Positions 1-8,259 of a DNA stretch of 52,120 nucleotides are shown here, one piece after another. Under the pieces are notes generated by a model. That model made no database searches and had not been told where the DNA came from. It saw only the letters and a program-made list of their open reading frames with translations. Source of the stretch: Bacteroidales bacterium (GTDB taxonomy: Bacteria > Bacteroidota > Bacteroidia > Bacteroidales > GCA-2748055); the NCBI GenBank assembly GCA_020636775.1, contig JACJXF010000017.1, positions 1-52,120 on the forward strand, read 5' to 3'. The position numbers and the translations under genes were made by a program. Position 1 is the stretch's first letter. Every line of letters starts with the position of its first letter.

Positions 1-260
1 AAAAGCAATTCATTCCGGGTTTTTCTGAAATGGTAATAGCGATAGGCAATAAAAAATATTAACGACCAGATGATTGGCAATAAATCAATAAGCCATAGTA
101 AAGATGATTTGCCGTGAAAACCAGCCAGATTCGAAAAAGTGAAGGCTGCATCCTGGACATGAAAAAGCACGAAATAAAACAGGATTGAAAAAACCAGTCC
201 TGTAAAAAAGCCGGCTATTGAACTTGTCAGATAATTCTCTCTCTGTATTGTCAGATTCAT
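1..260 (-). CDS. Membrane protein N-terminus, partial (possible sensor kinase)
   Basis: The minus strand is open from an ATG at 258-260 to the window edge, about 86 residues. The visible part has two hydrophobic segments (about residues 13-35 and 58-74) separated by a short polar loop with a histidine and glycine, followed by a basic stretch (RYYHFRKTR) that would face the cytoplasm. This is the layout of the membrane anchor of many sensor histidine kinases. It diverges from a single-domain response regulator at 511, which fits such a role, but no kinase domain lies in the window. It could be any two-helix membrane protein. Confidence 0.45.
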   Translation of the reverse strand, partial: MNLTIQRENYLTSSIAGFFTGLVFSILFYFVLFHVQDAAFTFSNLAGFHGKSSLLWLIDLLPIIWSLIFFIAYRYYHFRKTRNELL

Positions 261-480
261 CAGTTGAAAATAAACATTCTAAAATTAAGGATTTTTCATC
301 AATCTGCTATTATTTGTATAAATCATCTTCTTTTGCATGATCAGATGACTGCTTCCCAAATTGTCCGTATCTTATCTAAACAAATATTGCACCTTTCTAA
401 TCAAAACCCTGTAAATTGTCCATTCCATTCTGAAATTGACTTATATTTCAGAAATCATTACTCTTACCAACGTTTTTTTG

Positions 481-488
481 TATATTTG
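481..488 (+). promoter_or_regulatory. Bacteroidota -7 box (TATATTTG) before response regulator
   Basis: TATATTTG matches the TAnnTTTG consensus of the Bacteroidota housekeeping sigma factor and lies 23 bases before the ATG of the response regulator. No clear TTG -33 element is seen at the usual distance. The rest of 261-510 shows no gene. Confidence 0.45.
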
Positions 489-510
489 CGGCCTAAATTA
501 TCGATTCTAA

Positions 511-882
511 ATGAGAAAATTGAAGATACTGATTGTTGATGATATATTTACCAATCGATTGTTGCTTTCTGAATTAATTAAGACTATCGGACATGACTCG
601 GTTCAGGCTGAAAATGGAAAACAGGCGATTGAATTGTTAGAAAAGGAAGATTATGATCTGATTCTTATGGATATCGAAATGCCGGTAATGAATGGCCTCG
701 AAACCACCGAAATGATTCGTACAAAGCTTCCCTCTCCTAAAAATGTTACCAGGATAGTAGCCCTTACTGCTCATAACCCAAGTCTTTTCTTTGAAGATTT
801 TAATGACGCCGGCTTCGATGAACTTGTTACAAAGCCATACTCCCTCGATAAAATTGTTGAACTGATCAATAATATCCTGTAA
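511..882 (+). CDS. Single-domain response regulator (CheY-like receiver)
   Basis: 123 residues, a lone receiver domain with no output domain. The acidic pocket is D10-D11, the phospho-acceptor is D54 (in LILMDIEMP), the switch threonine is T86 (ALTAH) and the conserved lysine is K108 (TKPY). All catalytic residues are present, so it should be phosphorylated by a histidine kinase. It may signal by protein contact or act as a phosphorelay intermediate. The divergent membrane protein at 1-260 is a possible partner kinase by position only. The next gene begins 9 bases downstream, so the two may share a transcript. Confidence 0.93.
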   Translation: MRKLKILIVDDIFTNRLLLSELIKTIGHDSVQAENGKQAIELLEKEDYDLILMDIEMPVMNGLETTEMIRTKLPSPKNVTRIVALTAHNPSLFFEDFNDAGFDELVTKPYSLDKIVELINNIL

Positions 883-891
883 TTCTTTATT

Positions 892-1491
892 ATGTTTTCA
901 GCAGAATTTTTACAGAGCGACACTTTCGCTTATGTTGTCTTACCCTTAATAATTTTCTTCGCCCGTATTTCTGACGTTACACTGGGAACGCTCCGTATAA
1001 TTTTTGTATCGCGGGGAAATAAAACTATTGCACCCTTTCTTGGCTTTTTTGAAGTCCTTATTTGGGTTATCGCTATCAGTAATATTATTCAGCACCTGGA
1101 TAATGTTTATTGCTACCTGGCCTGGGCCAGCGGATTCGCGACGGGTAACTTTATCGGGATGAAAATTGAAGAAAGGCTCGCTCTGGGTGTCAACCTGGTT
1201 CGGATAATTACAAAAAAAGAGGCTAACGTTCTGATTTCAGAACTGCACCAGCATGGATATGGAGCCACAATTGTAGATGCAAAGGGGAGGGATGGAGATG
1301 TGCATGTAATTTACACCGTTGTAAAGAGAAAGGAAATCCAGGAACTTGTCGATTTAATTAAAGCTCATAATCCAAATGCCTTTTATGTAGTGGAGGATGT
1401 GCGCTTCGTCAGTCATGATGAGGTATCCTTCGGAAAATCCATTTCAGGCTCCAGGAGGAATCTGTTTGGTGGAGTCAGAAAGGGGAAATAA
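892..1491 (+). CDS. UPF0316 family membrane protein (DUF5698/DUF2179)
   Basis: 199 residues. The N-terminal half has three hydrophobic helices (about 13-35, 43-65, 70-88), including the family-typical stretch FARISDVTLGTLR. The C-terminal half (about 105-175) is a soluble alpha/beta DUF2179 domain with GYGATIVDAKGRDG and VYFVEDV-like elements, the fold also found in YitT-type proteins. The biochemical role of the family is not known. It follows the response regulator by 9 bases and is probably co-transcribed. Family assignment is by recognised motifs and helix layout. Confidence 0.85.
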   Translation: MFSAEFLQSDTFAYVVLPLIIFFARISDVTLGTLRIIFVSRGNKTIAPFLGFFEVLIWVIAISNIIQHLDNVYCYLAWASGFATGNFIGMKIEERLALGVNLVRIITKKEANVLISELHQHGYGATIVDAKGRDGDVHVIYTVVKRKEIQELVDLIKAHNPNAFYVVEDVRFVSHDEVSFGKSISGSRRNLFGGVRKGK

Positions 1492-1830
1492 TTAAGCCCT
1501 TTTGTGATGCGCCAAGTTTTCAGGCAAAACGATGCTCATCTCAATGAATCCGTCAAAAATCCCCTTACAGAATACAGGTTTTTGTATGATAATCTTTCTG
1601 ACCTTATTCTTTTCTATTGTATAAATATTTTCCTTCTGCGATTTCAACATCTTTTCCAGAATATTTCGGGATTCTCCAGGGTGGCAATCAAGTAAATTTG
1701 AGCCGATCAGGTCTTTACCGCCATCCTTCTCAAAACTCTTTACCGATTTATCATTCATATAAACAATAATCCCATCCTTATCACAAACGGTAATTGCAGC
1801 CTCCAATTCATCAAACCATTCTTTCTTCAT
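1492..1830 (-). CDS. Small stand-alone PAS-domain protein
   Basis: 112 residues, essentially one PAS fold: ITVCDKDGIIVYMNDKS at the start, then a helix and a CHPG motif around residues 49-52, ending in beta strands (VRKIIIQKPVFCKGIFDGFIEMSIVL). The L-x-CHP motif resembles the PAS part of DUF438 proteins, which bind a ligand or cofactor, but no cofactor can be assigned here. Its ATG overlaps the stop of the upstream GAF-type methionine sulfoxide reductase by 4 bases (ATGA), so translation is probably coupled and a redox-linked function is possible. No output domain is attached. Confidence 0.8.
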   Translation of the reverse strand: MKKEWFDELEAAITVCDKDGIIVYMNDKSVKSFEKDGGKDLIGSNLLDCHPGESRNILEKMLKSQKENIYTIEKNKVRKIIIQKPVFCKGIFDGFIEMSIVLPENLAHHKRA

Positions 1831-2330
1831 TTGACATATATTAGCGAAACAATTTTTTCAAGCTCCTGAGCATCTTCAGAATTAAAATTAGCCTTCTCCT
1901 TGCTGTCAACATCCAATACACCTGCAATTTTACCCTTCGTGTCGAAAACAGGAATGGCTATCTCTGATTTTGAACGCGAATCGCAGGCAATATGGCCCGG
2001 GAAAAGCTCCACATCTTCAACAACTACGGACTTTCCTGAATTAATAGCCGCCCAGCATACTCCTTTATCCTTTTCAAGGATCTGGCATGCTACAGGACCC
2101 TGATAGGGGCCAACTCGTAAATCCCCGTCCTCCAACAGGTAAAATCCTGTCCAGAAAAAACCATCCATCTTGTGATGAAGAACGGCATTCACAGTAGCCA
2201 TCCTAGAGACAGGATTATTTGTTTTAGTTAAAAGATCCTGAAGCTGTCTGAATATTCTGTGGTAGCGAGCAATTTTTTTTGAATCTGACATATTTGAATC
2301 TATCTTCTGATAAAGCTGACTTTTAAGCAC
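1827..2330 (-). CDS. msrC: Free methionine-(R)-sulfoxide reductase (GAF type, fRMsr)
   Basis: 167 residues, one GAF domain. The family signature is strong: FFWTGFYLL, then GPYQGPVACQIL, KGVC, and FPGHIACDSRSKSEIAIPV. The three redox cysteines are C82, C92 and C116, with the same spacing as C84, C94 and C118 of the E. coli enzyme, so catalysis should be intact. It reduces free methionine-(R)-sulfoxide in the cytoplasm, using thioredoxin as electron donor in known members. The stop overlaps the start of the downstream PAS gene. Confidence 0.93.
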   Translation of the reverse strand: MLKSQLYQKIDSNMSDSKKIARYHRIFRQLQDLLTKTNNPVSRMATVNAVLHHKMDGFFWTGFYLLEDGDLRVGPYQGPVACQILEKDKGVCWAAINSGKSVVVEDVELFPGHIACDSRSKSEIAIPVFDTKGKIAGVLDVDSKEKANFNSEDAQELEKIVSLIYVK

Positions 2331-2447
2331 AGCAAATATAAAGCTATTGTTTCAATTTGATTTGAACTTCCAAATATCTATTTTTGAAAACTTATTAAAC
2401 AGGCAGTATTTAATGCTGTTCACGTTAAAACTAATTATTATATCAAA

Positions 2448-3479
2448 ATGTCAAAAAGAGGATTTGCAAGTGATAACAATGCAGGAGTACATCCTGAAAT
2501 AATGAATGCACTTAATAAGGTTAATACTGGGCACGCAATCGCTTATGGTGATGATCCAGTAAGTCTTGAGGCTATAGCAAATCTTCAAAAAGTATTTGGT
2601 ACTGAGAGTTCAGCGTTTCTTGTTTTTAACGGGACAGCTGCAAATGTTCTTGGACTGGATGCTTTAACTCAGCCTTACAATTCAGTTCTGTGTGCCGAAA
2701 CCGCACACATAAATGTTGATGAATGCGGAGCACCTGAAAAATTTACGGGCTGCAAGCTGATTAGTGTTCCCACTCAAAATGGCAAACTTTATCCTGCCTT
2801 ACTGGAAAAACATATGCATGGCTTTGGTTTCGAGCATCATTCCCAACCCGGCATTATTTCTATATCGCAGTCAACAGAAATGGGAACCGTTTATACCCGC
2901 GATGAAATAATAGCCCTTTCTGAATTTGCACACAAATACAATATGAAGCTTCATATGGATGGGGCAAGAATAAGCAATGCTGCTGTTTCTCTTGGTATGG
3001 GATTCAAAGAATTTACTGCCGATGCGGGCGTTGATATTCTTTCCTTTGGGGGAACAAAAAACGGTATGATGTATGGTGAAGCCGTTATTTTTTTCAATAA
3101 GGAACTTTCCAAAGATTTTAAATACCGCCGCAAACAGGGTATGCAGCTGGCATCGAAAATGAGATTTATATCCGCCCAGTTTAACGCATTTCTGGAAAAC
3201 GATCTCTGGAAGAAGAATGCTGAACATGCCAATAAAATGGCTCAGTTATTATATAACAAGGTGAAGGATATCCCTGAAATTTCAGTGACCCAGAAGGTTG
3301 AAGCAAACGGTGTATTTGTAATACTGCCATCCGGTATTGTCGAAAAACTTCAAAAGGAATACTTCTTTTATCCCTGGGACGAAGAGCGGTCGGAATATCG
3401 CTGGATGACCTCATTCGACACCAGTGAAGAAGATATTAATAACTTCACTTCCAGACTTCTGGAACTCCTGAAAAAGTAA
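2448..3479 (+). CDS. ltaE: Low-specificity L-threonine aldolase-like enzyme
   Basis: 343 residues, PLP fold-type I, beta-eliminating lyase/threonine aldolase family. The PLP lysine is K204 in the motif FGGTKNGMMYGEA, and the upstream aspartate is in KLHMDGARISNA, where the family places the PLP-N1 partner. AETAHINVDECGAPE corresponds to the substrate-binding region. The expected reaction is cleavage of L-threonine or allo-threonine to glycine and acetaldehyde. Exact substrate preference cannot be read from sequence. It is monocistronic, facing queA convergently with a 49-base gap and no clear terminator. Confidence 0.9.
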   Translation: MSKRGFASDNNAGVHPEIMNALNKVNTGHAIAYGDDPVSLEAIANLQKVFGTESSAFLVFNGTAANVLGLDALTQPYNSVLCAETAHINVDECGAPEKFTGCKLISVPTQNGKLYPALLEKHMHGFGFEHHSQPGIISISQSTEMGTVYTRDEIIALSEFAHKYNMKLHMDGARISNAAVSLGMGFKEFTADAGVDILSFGGTKNGMMYGEAVIFFNKELSKDFKYRRKQGMQLASKMRFISAQFNAFLENDLWKKNAEHANKMAQLLYNKVKDIPEISVTQKVEANGVFVILPSGIVEKLQKEYFFYPWDEERSEYRWMTSFDTSEEDINNFTSRLLELLKK

Positions 3480-3528
3480 TTGTCATACTTGTAATTTTTA
3501 CCTGTTTCAGCTTCTTGGTTTTAGTCTA

Positions 3529-4743
3529 TCAGGGAATCAGTAAGGAGCTGTCTCCATAACTCAAAAATCGATAATTATTCTTTAGAGCATGGTCGTATAC
3601 TTTTTTCCAGTCCTCACCAATAAATGCCGAAATAAGTAAAAGCAAAGTACTTGAGGGTTGGTGGAAATTGGTAATTATACCATCGGCCATTCTGAATGTA
3701 TAGCCGGGACTTATCATGATTCTTGTCGTTAACTTAAGGGTATCGGTATTTTTTAAATCCATAAATGATAGGATTGTTTCCAATGCTTCATCGCGGGAAA
3801 TATCCGGTTCAATTTCATAGGCGTCCCATTGGTCAAGAAATAGTTCCTTATATCCGCGGTATCCTGATTTAAGTTTACAGGCAATATAATACAGACTTTC
3901 CAGGGTTCTGACTGAGGTGGTGCCCACTGCTATAATTTTTTTATCGGTATGGAGTAAACTGGAAATGCTTTGCCGGTTAATATAAATGTGTTCCATATGC
4001 ATTTCATGATCGCGCGCATTTTCAACCTTAACCGGTACAAAGGTTCCGGCGCCAACGTGAAGGGTTAAATGAGTTTGCTTTACTCCTGATTGACTCAGTT
4101 TTTCAAGAACTTCATCACTGAAATGAAGCCCTGCGGTGGGAGCTGCAACAGATCCTTCGTAATTTGAATAAATTGTTTGATAACGTAAATTATCGGATTC
4201 CTCTGCCTCACGGTTAAGATAAGGAGGAATAGGAGTGAGACCGCTTATTTCCAGAATTTCCGAAAAGCAGAGATTCTTATTGTTCCATGTAAACCTGATA
4301 ATAAAATAATTTTCCTCCCGGTTAATTTTTTCGGCCTGAAGTAAAGCTGCTTCAGTTGCTGAAAATATTTTCTTTTCAAGGATTTCATCTTTCCATTTTT
4401 TAGCATTACCGACCAGACATTTCCAGCTGCACTGACTGCTGGAACCAAAAGATAACTGGTAATCAGCCGGAGTGAAGGGTTCGAGTAAAAATATCTCAAT
4501 CCCGGAACCAGAGGCTTTATTAAATTGTATTCTGGCCTGAATTACCCTGGTGTCGTTGAAAACAAGCTGGTAATTTCCGGATAAAATTGCAGGGAGTTCA
4601 TGGAAAACATGATCCCTGATGCTGCCATGATTAAAATATAACAATTTGGAATGGTCTCTTTGCTCAAGCGGATACTTAGCTATCCTATCCTCGGGTAAAT
4701 CATAGAAATATTCTGAAATATCAATAAATTCGGGAATTCTCAT
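3529..4743 (-). CDS. queA: S-adenosylmethionine:tRNA ribosyltransferase-isomerase QueA
   Basis: 404 residues. QueA transfers and isomerises the ribose of SAM onto 7-aminomethyl-7-deazaguanine in tRNA, giving epoxyqueuosine. The family signature runs through the protein: YDLPEDRIAKYPLEQRDHSKLL at the start (given here in part), FNDTRVIQARI, VAAPTAGLHFSDEVL, LHVGAGTFVPVKVE, GTTSVRTLES and TNFHQPSSTLLLLISAF. It is longer than the E. coli enzyme (356 residues), with the extra sequence mainly in the middle (about 115-170), a common arrangement in Bacteroidota. No other queuosine gene is next to it. Confidence 0.96.
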   Translation of the reverse strand: MRIPEFIDISEYFYDLPEDRIAKYPLEQRDHSKLLYFNHGSIRDHVFHELPAILSGNYQLVFNDTRVIQARIQFNKASGSGIEIFLLEPFTPADYQLSFGSSSQCSWKCLVGNAKKWKDEILEKKIFSATEAALLQAEKINREENYFIIRFTWNNKNLCFSEILEISGLTPIPPYLNREAEESDNLRYQTIYSNYEGSVAAPTAGLHFSDEVLEKLSQSGVKQTHLTLHVGAGTFVPVKVENARDHEMHMEHIYINRQSISSLLHTDKKIIAVGTTSVRTLESLYYIACKLKSGYRGYKELFLDQWDAYEIEPDISRDEALETILSFMDLKNTDTLKLTTRIMISPGYTFRMADGIITNFHQPSSTLLLLISAFIGEDWKKVYDHALKNNYRFLSYGDSSLLIP

Positions 4744-4821
4744 GTATGTCTCTCTTCAATTAATGTTTCAACTAATATTCTTTAATTCGGGTTTGAAGCT
4801 TATACTGAAGCTCAAAAGTAG

Positions 4822-4829
4822 TATTTTTG
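4822..4829 (+). promoter_or_regulatory. Bacteroidota -7 box (TATTTTTG) before DUF2027-Smr gene
   Basis: TATTTTTG matches TAnnTTTG, 16 bases before the ATG at 4846. This implies a very short 5' leader. A TTTG at 4792-4795 is farther upstream than the usual -33 element. Confidence 0.45.
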
Positions 4830-4845
4830 ACCAAAATAATCTGAG

Positions 4846-5874
4846 ATGAATTTAAAGACAGGGGACAGGGTAAAATTTTTGAATGATAGCGGTGGAGGCA
4901 GGATTTCATCCTTTTTGGACAACAAAACCGCCATGGTAACAACATCTGACGGATTTGATATCCCTGTAAAAATTGCTGAACTGATTAAAGACAGCGGGGA
5001 TTTTATGCAAAATGACAGTCAGCCCGAAATTGCAAAGCCTCCCATGGTAAAGGAAAAAGAAATTCCTCTTGCCAAAGCTGAAGATGCAGAAAATACAGTA
5101 TACGATGAGGTCATACTCTTGGCTGTTCTTCCTGGAAAGAGCGGATCAGACTTATTCGCACACCTTATTAATAATTCAAGCTATAACTTTCACTATGTAA
5201 TTACAAAAGGACTGGGAAATTCATTACAGATTTTTGATCATGGAGCAATGGACGCCGGGACTCAGATGAAGATTGTAAAATTCCTTCCCGAAAATCTTAA
5301 CGATATTATTCGTCTTGATCTGCAGCTCATTTTTTTCAAGACGGGCTTCTTTACTCCCCGCGATCCTGTTAATACAGCAGTATTTCTAAACCCATCGGAA
5401 ATTTATAATGGTAAAGCCCTGCTTGAAAATGATTATTTCGATCAGAAAGCTCTGATTTTTGAAATTGCTGACTTTAAAAAGAAGACCGGCTTTTCAACAA
5501 AAGGGGGACTGGATGTATTGGAAGACTTAATGGAAAAGAATTTGAGTTCCACCTCCAAAAAAACAAACCCGTCTCCAAAAAAAAGTTCCAACGAGCCTGA
5601 AGAGGTTGATTTGCATATTGAAGCTATCACCGATAACTATTCCGGTCTGTCGAATTCAGAAATACTCGAAATACAGATGGCACGCTTTAAAATAACACTT
5701 GATACTGCCATAATACATAAAACACGTCGAATAGTATTCATCCATGGTGTGGGTAATGGAAAATTGAAATTCAGCCTGAGAAAGGCACTGGACGACAAAT
5801 ATCCCGATTTGCAATACCAGGACGCCAGCTTTAAGGAATATGGCTATGGAGCCACTATGGTAATCATTCCTTAA
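4846..5874 (+). CDS. DUF2027 and Smr domain protein
   Basis: 342 residues. The N-terminal part (1-50) is a small beta domain (GDRVKFLNDSGGGRISSF) as in DUF2027 proteins. The middle (about 85-205) is a beta-rich DUF2027 domain. After a charged, Ser/Lys-rich linker (about 228-255), the C-terminal 85 residues form an Smr domain with VDLHIEAI and the IHGVGNGKLK loop. Smr domains are found in MutS2 and stand-alone nucleases or ribosome-collision factors, but the role of this Bacteroidota fusion is not established. It is followed directly by rnpB, whose promoter box lies 7 bases after the stop. Confidence 0.88.
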   Translation: MNLKTGDRVKFLNDSGGGRISSFLDNKTAMVTTSDGFDIPVKIAELIKDSGDFMQNDSQPEIAKPPMVKEKEIPLAKAEDAENTVYDEVILLAVLPGKSGSDLFAHLINNSSYNFHYVITKGLGNSLQIFDHGAMDAGTQMKIVKFLPENLNDIIRLDLQLIFFKTGFFTPRDPVNTAVFLNPSEIYNGKALLENDYFDQKALIFEIADFKKKTGFSTKGGLDVLEDLMEKNLSSTSKKTNPSPKKSSNEPEEVDLHIEAITDNYSGLSNSEILEIQMARFKITLDTAIIHKTRRIVFIHGVGNGKLKFSLRKALDDKYPDLQYQDASFKEYGYGATMVIIP

Positions 5875-5881
5875 GTTTTCT

Positions 5882-5889
5882 TACCTTTG
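5882..5889 (+). promoter_or_regulatory. Bacteroidota -7 box (TACCTTTG) of rnpB
   Basis: TACCTTTG fits TAnnTTTG and ends 5 bases before the predicted 5' end of RNase P RNA, the expected spacing for a transcription start there. Confidence 0.6.
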
Positions 5890-5893
5890 CACC

Positions 5894-6270
5894 ACAGCAG
5901 GTCGTTCTATCGCTCTTCTTGCGGAAACGCAAGGAGGGAGGAAAGTCCGGGCAACAAAGAGCACCGTACTGCCGAAAGCGCAGATGTCCGTGAGGGTATA
6001 GTACTGGAACAGAAAATAACCGTCCGCCTTTGGCGGACAAGGGTGAAAAGGCAGGGTAAGAGCCTACCGGTGTATGTGGCGACATATACAGCCGTTCAGC
6101 TTGCGGGTTGCAAGACCAAATATACCGGGCAATGAGAGTTGCTCGCTTTCATCTGTGAAAGTTTGAGTTTCGGCTCAATATTTTACAGGGTACCCGGGGG
6201 GTAGGTCGCTTAGATAAATGATAGAAATTCCGCTCTGCGGGATACAGAACCTGGCTTACAGACCGGCTGC
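5894..6270 (+). ncRNA. rnpB: RNase P RNA, bacterial class A
   Basis: The catalytic RNA of ribonuclease P, which matures tRNA 5' ends. The first conserved block GGAGGAAAGTCCGGGC is at about 5937-5952. The last conserved block, ACAGAACCTGGCTTACAGACC, here in shortened form, is at about 6244-6264. The two ends pair to form helix P1 (5895-5903 with 6261-6269, one mismatch), which sets the boundaries. Length is about 377 nt, normal for class A. A promoter box precedes it and an intrinsic terminator follows at 6279. Open frames inside it are accidental. Confidence 0.95.
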
Positions 6271-6278
6271 CATATTAA

Positions 6279-6311
6279 AAAAGAGGGACCATACGGCTCC
6301 CTCTTTTTTTA
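6279..6311 (+). terminator. Intrinsic terminator of rnpB
   Basis: A stem AAGAGGGAcc / ggTCCCTCTT around ATAC is followed by seven T residues. It lies just after the 3' end of RNase P RNA. Confidence 0.88.
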
Positions 6312-6351
6312 GATTCAAAATTCATGTTCCCATTGGAGGAACCATCAATAA

Positions 6352-7086
6352 TTATTCTTTTGGCTTAGGCGCAGGCATTTCAAAAATGCTATCCTGAATG
6401 TCTGAGGCCTTTTTAATTTCATAACTGGTAAAGTTCAGTGTTCCCATCGACTGCCCCATCATTTCAGTTTCCATGGTGAAAGGAACCATAAATCCGTTTA
6501 TATCATGATAGTCTGAAAGGTAGCGGGTGGCCTCAATCTGGTTTCCCTGAACAGTTGTCTTCGCGTCTACCTTATAAACAAGATTGGTTTTTGAATTTAT
6601 AAAGTAGGTTTCCTCATCACCTAAAGGAGTTATTACCTTAACTTTATATAAGGGAACACTATCGCCTTCTTCCGTACCTTCAAAACTAAGCTTATATTTC
6701 TTTTTCTTCCAGTTATATAATCGGCCTTCCTTTTCTGACATCGCTTTAAGGTTCTTAACTTCACTTTTTCCCATTTCAATCGGGTCGGGCCCTACCATGG
6801 GATTTATACTCCATCCCTTTTCTCCGTTAAATGCCTGAACAATTTCCATATTCTGAAAAGATGATTCGAAACGCACCTTATCAGGACTTTTCTGAGTAAT
6901 AATAAAAGGCATTTCCATTCCCATCTGACTGATAGTGCCATTTATTATTATAGCTTCGGCATCAAGAATGTTCTTTTGGCCTGTTGCTTCATAATTACCT
7001 TTTAAAACCGACTTTAAGCTTTGAGCATTTAATGGAATGAACAACAGCAATAAAAGCCCCGGGATTATTGAAAACAATTTTTTCAT
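6352..7086 (-). CDS. Secreted LolA-like outer-membrane lipoprotein-sorting protein
   Basis: 244 residues from the ATG at 7084-7086. This start is preferred to one 22 codons upstream because it opens a clean signal peptide (MKKLFSIIPGLLLLLFIPLNAQ). The mature part is beta-rich with short repeated strand pairs (KVRFESSFQNMEIVQAFNG, GWSINPMVG, NLVYKVDAKTTVQGNQIEA), the pattern of LolA/LolB-like half-barrel proteins that shield lipid acyl chains. Only fold-level similarity is claimed; the cargo is unknown. It lies 5 bases downstream of a small DUF5808 gene and is probably co-transcribed with it. Confidence 0.75.
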   Translation of the reverse strand: MKKLFSIIPGLLLLLFIPLNAQSLKSVLKGNYEATGQKNILDAEAIIINGTISQMGMEMPFIITQKSPDKVRFESSFQNMEIVQAFNGEKGWSINPMVGPDPIEMGKSEVKNLKAMSEKEGRLYNWKKKKYKLSFEGTEEGDSVPLYKVKVITPLGDEETYFINSKTNLVYKVDAKTTVQGNQIEATRYLSDYHDINGFMVPFTMETEMMGQSMGTLNFTSYEIKKASDIQDSIFEMPAPKPKE

Positions 7087-7091
7087 ATTTA

Positions 7092-7310
7092 TTAATTTAA
7101 GAAAATACTGAAAATAACCATAATTATAATGAATCCTGCTAAAGCAAGCCATGAGTAGGGATTACCAAAATTAACCGTCCATCCCGTCATGGGATAAATC
7201 TTGGGAACCATAATACGGTAGTCCTTTCGGTTAAAATAAAATACCCCATGCCAGTTTCCCGGATCTCTGGCCATGGTATCCAAAATTTCCTTGCTTGGTT
7301 TAATCGACAT
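7092..7310 (-). CDS. DUF5808 domain small membrane protein
   Basis: 72 residues. The N-terminal half carries the DUF5808 pattern DPGNWHGVFYFNRKDYRIMVPK followed by GWTVNFGNPYSW, and the C-terminal 20 residues are a single membrane helix (LALAGFIIIMVIFSIFL). The function of the family is unknown. It sits 5 bases before the LolA-like gene on the same strand. Confidence 0.75.
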   Translation of the reverse strand: MSIKPSKEILDTMARDPGNWHGVFYFNRKDYRIMVPKIYPMTGWTVNFGNPYSWLALAGFIIIMVIFSIFLN

Positions 7311-7349
7311 GACTATAAATTTAATTTAAATAAACTAAATTACTAATTA

Positions 7350-8177
7350 TTATTTTAAAGATTCGGTAACTGCACGAATTTTAGACAGATTATACAACAG
7401 CTTTTCGAGGCGGTCAAGATGTAACATATTTGCTCCGTCTGATTTGGCGTTTGCCGGATCGGGATGAGTTTCAAGGAATATTCCATCCACACCGGTTGCT
7501 ATTCCAGCCCTTGCGATGGTTTCAATAAGCTCAGGTTTGCCACCGGTTACACCACTTGATTGGTTGGGTTGTTGAAGGGAATGTGTAATATCCAGAACTA
7601 GCGGAACACCGAATTTCTTCATTTCCGGTATTCCCCTGAAATCAACAACAATATCCTGATACCCAAACATGGTCCCACGATCTGTTAAAATTATATTCTC
7701 ATTTCCCGAATCTTTTATTTTATTTACTGCGAAAATCATAGATGCGGGAGATACAAATTGTCCCTTTTTAATATTGATCCATTTACCTGTTTTAGCTGCT
7801 GCAATAAGAATATCTGTCTGCCTGCAGAGAAATGCAGGAATCTGAAGAACATCAACATATTCAGCTGCCATGGAAGCCTCCTCGGCGGAGTGAATATCGG
7901 TCACGACGGGTACCTTAAAAGTATTCCGGATTTCAGCCAGTATCTTCAATGCCTTTTCATCGCCTATACCTGAGAAGGAATCAATCCGTGAACGGTTTGC
8001 TTTTCGGTAACTGCCTTTGAAAATGTATGGAATTTTTAAGCTTTCTGTCAAAGTGATTATTTTTTCAGCAATGCTCATGGCTATATCGCGACCTTCAATT
8101 GCACATGGGCCTGCGAGCAGAAAGAAGTTCCCGCTGTCGCAGTGGTTTATTCCGGGAATTGAGCTGATTTTGTTCAT
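7350..8177 (-). CDS. kdsA: 3-deoxy-8-phosphooctulonate synthase KdsA
   Basis: 275 residues. KdsA condenses phosphoenolpyruvate with arabinose-5-phosphate to give KDO-8-phosphate, the first committed step towards the KDO sugar of lipopolysaccharide. Recognisable motifs are LLAGPCAIEGRD at the start, IFKGSYRKANRSR, VPVVTDIHS, LQIPAFLCRQTDIL, NIKKGQFVSP, LTDRGTMFGY, DITHSLQQP and a C-terminal GIFLETHPDPANAKSDG. Full length and no missing residues seen. The gene shows that the host makes a Gram-negative lipid A-core. Confidence 0.97.
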   Translation of the reverse strand: MNKISSIPGINHCDSGNFFLLAGPCAIEGRDIAMSIAEKIITLTESLKIPYIFKGSYRKANRSRIDSFSGIGDEKALKILAEIRNTFKVPVVTDIHSAEEASMAAEYVDVLQIPAFLCRQTDILIAAAKTGKWINIKKGQFVSPASMIFAVNKIKDSGNENIILTDRGTMFGYQDIVVDFRGIPEMKKFGVPLVLDITHSLQQPNQSSGVTGGKPELIETIARAGIATGVDGIFLETHPDPANAKSDGANMLHLDRLEKLLYNLSKIRAVTESLK

Positions 8178-8259
8178 CTGATTTGTTTATTATTATAAGG
8201 CTTGCAAAAAATCACTAAATTCTCAGGATTGCTTAAGCCTTAACATTATTTTCTTTGGT

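Noticed and set aside
264..539. Open frame of 91 residues before the response regulator
   Set aside because: It overlaps the promoter box and start of the response regulator, and its translation shows no protein-like pattern.
5887..6135. Open frames on both strands inside rnpB
   Set aside because: They follow from the RNase P RNA sequence, which is certain here.
8197..8242. Terminator between rarA and kdsA
   Set aside because: The 8-bp arms are 30 bases apart with no T run, so the hairpin is weak and the genes may be co-transcribed.
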